Of a stretch of DNA of 64,000 nt, positions 56,881-64,000 are shown one piece after another (position 1 is the stretch's first letter; every line of letters begins with the position of its first letter). The stretch comes from Maratus speciosus. Lineage: Eukaryota; Arthropoda; Arachnida; Araneae; Salticidae. Where the stretch lies: contig OZ010795.1 of NCBI GenBank assembly GCA_963932465.1, positions 476,522,806 through 476,586,805 of the forward strand, read 5' to 3'. Under the pieces are notes generated by a model. It saw only the letters and a list, made by a program, of their open reading frames with translations. It was not told the origin of the DNA and made no database searches. A program made the translations under genes and the position numbers.

Positions 56881-58944
56881 CCGTAGCTGAACTCCGGTTG
56901 ACGGTAATAATTTTAAGAAAAATAAAAATACTGCATTGAAAATGTAAAGATAGGTATCTCGTTTGGTATAAAATGTGACAGCATCACGAAAAGCTATGGA
57001 AAATCAGGATGATCACACAATCGATGGTGCCATATGATCTAGTAATAGCAGTGCAAAATGTGAAGCGACAAGCGCATATTACTGGCGTGTATAATGGAAT
57101 TTTCTACCACTTATTTTGATGTTATCACATTTATAACAAAAGTGAGAATGTCTATTAAAAGTTTCATTATAATGTATTTCAGTTTTCTGAAATTTATTAA
57201 GTACAACCAAAGTTGTGTTAGGGTAGTATTTTTGATCAAATTGGTGGTGTGCGAAATCATGTTCCATTGCAATTTTTGTTCTTCTTGATTCTTACTATCA
57301 ACGTTTTGAATTTTTCTGTCGAATTCGACAACACTCTGTATACATTTTCACAAGCATCGATTGAGGAACTGGATGAATTACATGCGCACATGCTGACATA
57401 TGGAGGCGTAATCCACAACTGTTTTTTACTGTTTCTACTTACCTATTGTAAGTAATATTTAAATGGAAAAAAGTTCCTATCAACTTTCCCATATATATTT
57501 CATTAAATTTTTTCTTGCATTGGATACAATGGGAATTTTTCACATCTTTCTTTAATCAATTTTAAACATTTTCTTTTCCATCACCTCATTTTACTGTAGC
57601 TTTACAGAATAAATTTACACTTTTTATGTATGTATTATTAATTATATTATTAATATATTACATTTATATAAATAATCATTAACCTTTCATTATGCACAGT
57701 GTATAATAAAAAGATTTCCAAAACCACTTAATTAAGGGAGCCTTGAAAATCTGTCAACCCTCCCTCACATCGACTGGGTCAAGTCTCCTCACATAACCCT
57801 TATCTGAAGAATAGTACATTTTTATGTTAAGTCTTAGTTACTGTACATTCTTTATGCCTGGAATGAAAGCTCGATGTTTCTGCATTACTTAAAATCTACA
57901 TACTTAAATTTCTATGATATATTTTATCTCAAAAAAGCTTACAAAATAATCCTAAAAAATCCAACTTTTAGGCTGAAAACGCCTCACAATTGATTTTTTC
58001 CACGCCTATTTTGATTATCTGTATAAAACAAAGACTGATATTTGATCATTTTAGTAGTTTTGGTTGACACCTACTGATAAAATTCTGAAATTCTTTTAAA
58101 TATGTAAACTGATGGGTGAGTTAAGCCTTCCCTATGCCCAACCCTCCCTAGTCTCACCTACTCTAAAATACATACATACAAACAAATTGTTTAACCTCGT
58201 TTGTTTGAACTCGGTAAATAAATGAAAATTTTGTAGCTGTTGGTAAATAAATAAATGCTTAACTTGGGATTTTGAAGCTTTACTTTCCTTGTTTTTTTTT
58301 TGTATTTAGTGTCATGTATTGACAAAAACCTTATGTAAATTTATTTTTCTAAACAAAGCCTTAGTTTGAGATGATTTTTAATCCAAACCGGGTTCTCAAA
58401 TGCCATCTACTTTATTTTTTGTGTTGAATTTTAAAGTGGGTAAGATTTTTTTCTCCCTTGAACGCGCTATTTTATTTTTATTTTTAATGTGCAAAGAATA
58501 ATTTCTTATTTTTTTAGTGCTTCATATTTTGTTGAAACATGAAAAACGTACCTCTTTCTCTAACTGAAGAGTATAAGTAAAGTTCGAGATAAGTAAATTA
58601 TCTTGAATGCAATAAAATTGCAAAAAATACAGAGTTCTTTTTTAAATGTATGAAAAAAAAAACTAAAAATACTTTCAAAATATAAAGCGACGTTGTTGTA
58701 AGAATATAACTGTTTTCGTTTAGGAAAAATGAACGCACAAGGGAACGATTATGGCAGACTGCTTTTATCTAAACATATAAACTGAACAGAAATAAAATTA
58801 CGTGTGACGGAAAACAAATAAAAGCGATTTTTTTTACTTAAATGTAACACTTAGTAAAAGAAAGAAAATTCATAGTCATGTTCTTTGTTTTAAAAATACA
58901 AACTTCTAAAAACATATCAAATAGATTTTTGATAAAATGAAAGG
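56881..58944. other. AT-rich interval, nothing recognised
   Basis: Frames of 62-68 codons at 57079-57455 lack any recognisable domain and overlap on opposite strands. Confidence 0.4.
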
Positions 58945-58946
58945 TA

Positions 58947-60036
58947 CAGTCGTGGAAAAAAAAAAAAAAGTAAACACCCCCTACTAACTCTTCAACAAAT
59001 TATCCTAGAAGAAAGTTACTAGTACCGAACGATTGGAAATACAGTCTACTTTTGAATCATGTATATAAATTTGCTTAGGGGGCCATCTACATATTAAAAC
59101 GAACCATAGATTTGTTTTTTTCAATGACAGTACACAATTCTGACAGCATAAATGAACTCTACACCCTTCAATTAGCCTAAAAATGAATTTTTATGCAATT
59201 CGTACCATAAGTTTCCAAGAAATTAATTATTTTAAAACGAACATATTTTAAGGGATGTATCCAAAGTTCCGTAAAAGAAGTTCCGTACTCGATTGTTAAC
59301 CGAGAGAGCCCCTTTCTTGATCAAGGTACCTTAAGCGACACTCAAGGAGTCAATGAAGCCTGTTAGATAACAGTACAGCAGAATAAATTTCAAAATGTCT
59401 ACTCACTTCCATCATAGACGGCCCCTTAAACCATCATTTTGCCGTTTTTTAAGCATAATTTGAAATCTACTTGGAAGAAAAATGTGAAATTTTGGTTTTC
59501 CATAAAGCAGGACTTAATAAATCTAAATCCATCAAAAAAATTGTAGGTTGCAATTCATAATTTTTTTCAAATATTAATTTCATAATTCATAATTCATATC
59601 ATAAAATTATAAAAATTGCAAATTCAGCGTATTTGTGTTTGGGTATATTAGTATTATTGCTACAAAAAAAAATTTAGCACATTAAGAGCATAATTTCAGG
59701 AGATATAAATAAAAATATGAAAATGTAATTTAACATTAGAAGCACTAAATTTTGAATTTTTATAATTAAAAAATTTATGATTCAAATGACTTGAAATTTG
59801 GTGTCTAGGCATAGTTTGAACCGTAGATTTGAAATATCTCGTTAAAACTGGGTATTACCATTGAAGAAAATGAAGTTTGGATTCGTTTTAATATGTAGAC
59901 TACCCCTTAAGAAAATTTTAGATACATCATTTAAAAGTAGACTTTATTTCCAATCTTTCGGTACCAGTAACTTTCGTCTACGATCATTTGTTGAGGAGTT
60001 AGTAGGGGGTGTTTACTTTTTTTTTTTCCAAGACTG
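58947..60036. mobile_element. Long-TIR non-autonomous DNA transposon (1090 bp)
   Basis: Terminal inverted repeats of about 165 bp (58947-59112 and 59872-60036). The left end is CAGTCGTGGAAAAAAAAAAA, the inverted right end CAGTCTTGGAAAAAAAAAAA, and both continue GTAAACACCCCCTACTAACT. TA on both sides (58945-58946 and 60037-60038) indicates the Tc1-mariner superfamily. The interior has no frame of useful length. Confidence 0.85.
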
Positions 60037-60038
60037 TA

Positions 60039-60285
60039 CAATACCTGTTCCTATATTTATATTAGAACAAAATTAGAAAACACAACAGAAATTTTTTTAA
60101 CGAAAAAAGTTTTTATCTAAAATATTAAAAATATTTTAAACATCACATCACTCAGGATAGTAGGACGCGTTTCTTTTCCAATATCACTTTTCATGATTAT
60201 AATATTTGTTTATACAATCGCTTTTAAGTAAGACAAAGAATTCAGTTGTATACGAGTTGTATGCGAAATTAGTATACGAATTATA
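60039..60285. other. AT-rich interval, nothing recognised
   Basis: No feature recognised. Confidence 0.35.
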
Positions 60286-60289
60286 GGAG

Positions 60290-60465
60290 CCATTAAAGAA
60301 GAGGAGTACACATATCAATCTTCCCTTGTAGGAATCCTTGAAGCCAAAAAACGAGTTCTTATCGCTCGCCTTCGTGCTTCGTATTTGACTTTGACTGATA
60401 GCAGTCCAATCAGCAGTCTCTAGTGCAAGACGCGGCTAAATAGAGCGAACACAGGAGGTGAGTAA
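60290..60465 (+). promoter_or_regulatory. Possible host promoter and first exon with splice donor
   Basis: The only clearly GC-richer stretch in the right third that matches no transposon. It holds CCAATCAG (60407-60414), GGCTAAATAG (about 60433) and ends ACACAGGAG followed by GTGAGTAAAA, a near-perfect splice donor (exon end about 60457). No long open frame precedes the donor, so it would be a non-coding first exon. Only the sequence context supports this. Confidence 0.25.
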
Positions 60466-60469
60466 AAAC

Positions 60470-61480
60470 TGTTTCAAGTGACGTCATTTATGTCTACTTC
60501 TTTTCTTACAAAACTTGTAGGTAAAATTACGATTTAAAATCCTTAACGTCTTCCTTTTTATTGCCTATGCTTAGAGTTGTGCACTAGTTCGAGCAACTCT
60601 ACTTATCCAGATATCGATATCAGTGTTGCACAGTTGAGGAATATTTTAATTCAAAATATGTACCACTATCTCCAAATAGTAGATTTCCCTTTATTTAATA
60701 ACAGACATTCCATGATGAAATAAAGCGCAAATATTAATCAGAAAAAGTGGCAGATGTTTTGAATTAAAAAATTACCAGTAGCACAAACGAAGACCGAAAT
60801 TTCTCTCAGGCCAGTTTAGCTCTAACGCTTTTTCTGTGTATAGAATCATTTTTGGATTGGGTTTTGCTTCTGTCAAGTTTAAAAAAAAATAGAATATACC
60901 CGATTTTCCAAATTGAAGACAGGAATATACATTCGAATAAAAATACTTTAGTATGTTTTTATTCCTGCACGCAAAGCTAAGGGCTGCAATTTCATCTTAT
61001 AGTAAAATTATGCAAATTTTCTTTTGCCTCTCCTGTGAAATTTACTTTTGCCGAGATGTGTCACTTTTCTTGCGGGTAAGTGATATGATAAATGACTATC
61101 ATATATAACATTTTTGCTGGCAACATCCCTTTTTCTCAACTAATATGTAGCGTGCAACGATGAATGAAGTAGAATTGGGTAGACTTTTTTTGCTCACATC
61201 TGACACCGCAGGCTGAATTTAGCTAATATGTACCGTAGAACGATTAATGAGGTAACATTGGATATGATTTTTTGAGCACAACTGACATTGCATAATGAAA
61301 TTTAAATTTCACATAAATTAAACATTTGAGTGATGCGGGGATGCGGAGAGCGATAATGGAGGGGATGGCTGGGTTATTAATAATATTGTGTCTGGGTATG
61401 GCTATATGTTGAACATTAAACGGCTTATAGACATATTCAGACACAAAATCATTAATATGCTATCAAGTAAAGTTGACTCT
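60470..61480. other. Interval with no gene recognised
   Basis: A loose duplication (AATATGTA(G/C)CG...AACGAT(G/T)AATGA(A/G)GTA, 61142-61265) is visible. Would be intronic if the first exon at 60290-60465 is real. Confidence 0.35.
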
Positions 61481-61482
61481 AC

Positions 61483-61496
61483 CCCCCCCCCCTTCC
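61483..61496. repeat. Poly(C) tract
   Basis: A run of C followed by TTCCCCTC. Confidence 0.9.
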
Positions 61497-61545
61497 CCTC
61501 TGAGTTGAGTAGGTGTATATGAGATCCCAATAATCCTAGATTATG

Positions 61546-61570
61546 CAAAAAAAAAAAAAAAAAAAAAAAA
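61546..61570. repeat. Poly(A) tract
   Basis: About 25 uninterrupted A. Confidence 0.9.
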
Positions 61571-61714
61571 CACATAGGAATTACAAAATGAAAATTTGAA
61601 AAGAGATTAAAAGAGCATACAGCAGACATCAAATTTAACAACTCGGATGTGGCAGCCCAAAACTTTTTTTTTATCTTATACATGTTAATACTTCCTGAAA
61701 AATGCAGTATATCA

Positions 61715-62050
61715 GCGCCACCGGTTAGGTGATTTACACCAAAATCTAATCATCAACAACTTATGCGTACTTCTAACTAAATCTGAAGGTTGATGAAAAT
61801 CCGTGCATTAGTTTTTGCGCCACCTGCAGGAATATTTACACCAAAAATTAATCACCACCAGTTTACATCAAAGTCTAACAGAATCTAAAGTTTTGTACAA
61901 TTCCGTGCATTAGTTCTTGAGATAGAGCGCCACACAATTTTTGTCACATACAGACAGACATTTTATAAAAACCACCAAACCGTAATCAGGACCTTCTAAA
62001 AAGTATAAATCCATCCAAAACCAGAAATCGAAAATTTTCAGGAATCCAGT
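61715..62050 (+). repeat. Two-unit tandem repeat, likely non-LTR (RTE-like) 3' region
   Basis: Two units of about 125 bp share CGCCACC, TTTACACCAAAA, TAATCA, and CCGTGCATTAGTT. They are followed by CACATACAGACAGACATTTT and CAGAAATCGAAAATTTTC. The CAGACAGACATTTTATAAAA and AAATCGAAAA words are typical of 3' untranslated regions of arthropod RTE-type elements. No coding part is present. Confidence 0.4.
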
Positions 62051-62101
62051 ACTTTTGTGAAACGATAGAAGAAAGTAACAAACAATCGACAGCTCTTGCA
62101 A

Positions 62102-63650
62102 GGTCTGGTTTTAAAAATGATATTTAAGAAATCGATTATGATAATGCGAAAATTAATTGACCAAGTAATTATCCAGAGAAAAGTCTGATTACAGAATCAC
62201 TTGGGATTGACATGAGATCAATCGCAATTTGCAAGTGGGAGTATCGTATAACATACGTAACTTATGGTTAAATTTTTCGAAAGAACGTAATAATTTTGTT
62301 TAGCTCAAGGTTTAAGAAATTCCTTATAGTTATTAGTGTTTTATTTAAATAGATGCGCAATGTTACCAGCAAGATAACGTAATACGAGTACTTACAGTAT
62401 CTCTGATTTAAATTAGAAAACTGTATTTTTTGAATGACGTTGAAAACAAATCATTTGTGAAAAATAATCTTAGATAAAATATCGATGTATTTTATTTAGT
62501 AGATCTGTGAAAATAAACATTTAACTTGGTTATTTCAGTTAATGTATGGTCATTTTAAGTGTTTTTATTTAATAAAATCTTTACTTAAATCACTAGAATA
62601 TTGAAACTTCATTATATTTTTTAATAATATAGCAGTAGTACCAATTTTCTTGCAAACTATTTTGAAAGCAGTCAAAAAAGTAATATATCAAGCTTAAATT
62701 ATTAAAACGTTTTCAGTAAAATATGTTTGTTATGAAGTAAAAGCGATGCAGTACATGTATATTTAACTTAAACTTGCTTAATGCTTTATTTACTATAATC
62801 TTCAAAGAACAAATTTACGCCATACTAGTTAAAATACTTATTTAGTCAGCCGAAATAACAGATTAACAGATTTAATAAACTTTTGTGTACTTTTACAGTT
62901 AATTAACATTTTGAAAGACATTAACAAATGGTTTCTGTTTCTACTAACTACATATACTATATATAACTATATATTACACTACTCCCTGAGATATTTTCTC
63001 AGCAAAGAAGTTTCAGACATATTAAATTTCTAAGATTTAATCAACGCAATTTGATACTTTATTTTTTTTTCTACTTACAATAATAAAATACTCTTGTTTA
63101 AAAAAGAGAAACTTCATTTAATAAAATTGCTGCCGAAAATGTTGATAAATTTATTAAATGAATATTTTAATCTGAAAATTCTTCGCTTCTAATATGATTT
63201 TCATTTGACAATTATTTACTACTTATGCACTTCCTTTTAAATAAAATAACTTTTTAACTTTTATATTATCACAAGAATATTTTTAACAGTAATTAAACAA
63301 TCGACACTTGTAATTTTTTCCAAATATTTCTATTAACATGTTTTCATTCAGTTGTCTCAGACTATGCTAGTGTAATACGGTTATTTCAGTTAGTTCGTTT
63401 GATTATTTACTTAATTTTATAGTGAGAAAGCTAAAAAAAAGGGGTTGTATTTGCATACTCAACAACCAACCGTAAAATAGTGCCAAATTCACCAAGTCAA
63501 AGACCAACATTTCAAACCTGAAAATTTACATAATAGAAAAGGTTCTTCTGTTTACATTTAATTTATTCGATATTATTATTTAAGCAAACTTTTTAATTAA
63601 AAACATGTTTATTTGAATTGATCAAATGGATTGAGTTTTATGAAAAGTTG
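62102..63650. other. AT-rich interval, nothing recognised
   Basis: No coding region, repeat or RNA gene recognised. Confidence 0.4.
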
Positions 63651-63654
63651 GTAA

Positions 63655-63790
63655 ATATTTTTATGTAGCTTTTATTACATAAAGTAAGAAGATACCTATT
63701 GCAGTCATCCGGAAAGAAATTCCGTAAATCTACTGTATATTTTTACCGATAATAATCACCAGACTCCGTTTAAATGTTGATATACAGATA
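63655..63790 (-). mobile_element. Diverged tail fragment of element E1
   Basis: In the orientation of copy 2 it shows GTAGCTTTTATTACATAAAG, ATACCTATTGCAG, TCCGGAAAGAAATTCC, TATATTTTTACCGAT, CACCAGACTCCG and TTTAAATGTTGATATA. The same landmarks occur in the same order at 16596-16730, with deletions. The TTTGAACGGA/TGTTGATATA junction is most like the solo tail at 13148. Confidence 0.65.
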
Positions 63791-64000
63791 TGATGACTTC
63801 GTTCTATTTATGTCAAAATATTTGATCACAGCTTATAAATGGACACAATACAGTTTTTTGGAGGATCCGTCGGGGGAATAAAGATGAGAACAATTAGGAT
63901 TTTCCCAATAAAGAGTCTGAGTTGACCGAAAACAATTTATTTGGTAGACGAAATTATTATACAATAATCTTGAATATATAAGATGTTATTTTTCTACAAA
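63791..64000. other. AT-rich window end, nothing recognised
   Basis: No feature recognised. Confidence 0.4.

Noticed and set aside
57079..57455. Overlapping short frames on both strands
   Set aside because: Low-complexity hydrophobic translations in AT-rich DNA with no homology recognised.

Overview
This is a non-coding, transposon-rich stretch of an animal genome. By eye it is about 70% A+T, with many microsatellites and homopolymer runs, and I see no intact host gene, rRNA or tRNA gene. The mix of elements (BEL/Pao, GIY-YIG Penelope-like elements, Tc1, mariner, a Transib/RAG-like element, Helitrons and a non-LTR element with RNase H) suggests an arthropod, perhaps a spider or other chelicerate. 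That host call is weak inference.

Left part (1-9.5 kb): dispersed repeats; a lone hammerhead-ribozyme-like motif at 1.79 kb; a Helitron (2723-7727) whose interior was invaded by a BEL/Pao LTR retrotransposon on the minus strand (3487-6814, two LTRs identical by eye, 5-bp target duplication). The BEL element is chimeric. Its gag is followed by about 430 bp of GC-richer coding sequence that looks like the end of an RRM plus an RGG/Tyr-Ser-Pro-rich tail of a cellular RNA-binding protein, and then by short pol remnants. At 8.3-9.1 kb two Penelope-like fragments lie head to head.

Centre (9.5-28.5 kb): three roughly 2.5-kb copies of a non-coding element built round a 326-bp tandem repeat. Copies 1 and 3 are on the plus strand and copy 2 on the minus, so copies 1 and 2 form a large inverted repeat. 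Between them is a 158-bp tandem array (14.1-16.5 kb) whose units retain the frame of a PHD-like zinc finger, interrupted by a pogo/Tigger-like element. Then follow a degraded Helitron (20.0 kb), a Tc1 deletion derivative keeping only the DNA-binding part (22.1-22.7 kb) and a full-length dead mariner (23.4-24.7 kb).

Right part (28.5-64 kb): a 2423-bp Transib/RAG1-like transposon (30174-32596) whose ends look like recombination signal sequences (heptamer, 22-bp spacer, nonamer) and are flanked by a CGACG duplication; a possible piggyBac remnant (34.7 kb); two head-to-head Penelope-like elements with hammerhead motifs (36.1-40.6 kb); several inverted-repeat elements (42.8, 43.3, 44.8 and 58.9 kb); a dead full-length Tc1 (45.9-47.2 kb); and a non-LTR reverse transcriptase/RNase H remnant (47.5-48.8 kb). 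A GC-richer spot at 60.3-60.5 kb with a good splice donor is the best hint of a host gene edge. All coordinates were read by hand and may be off by a few bases.
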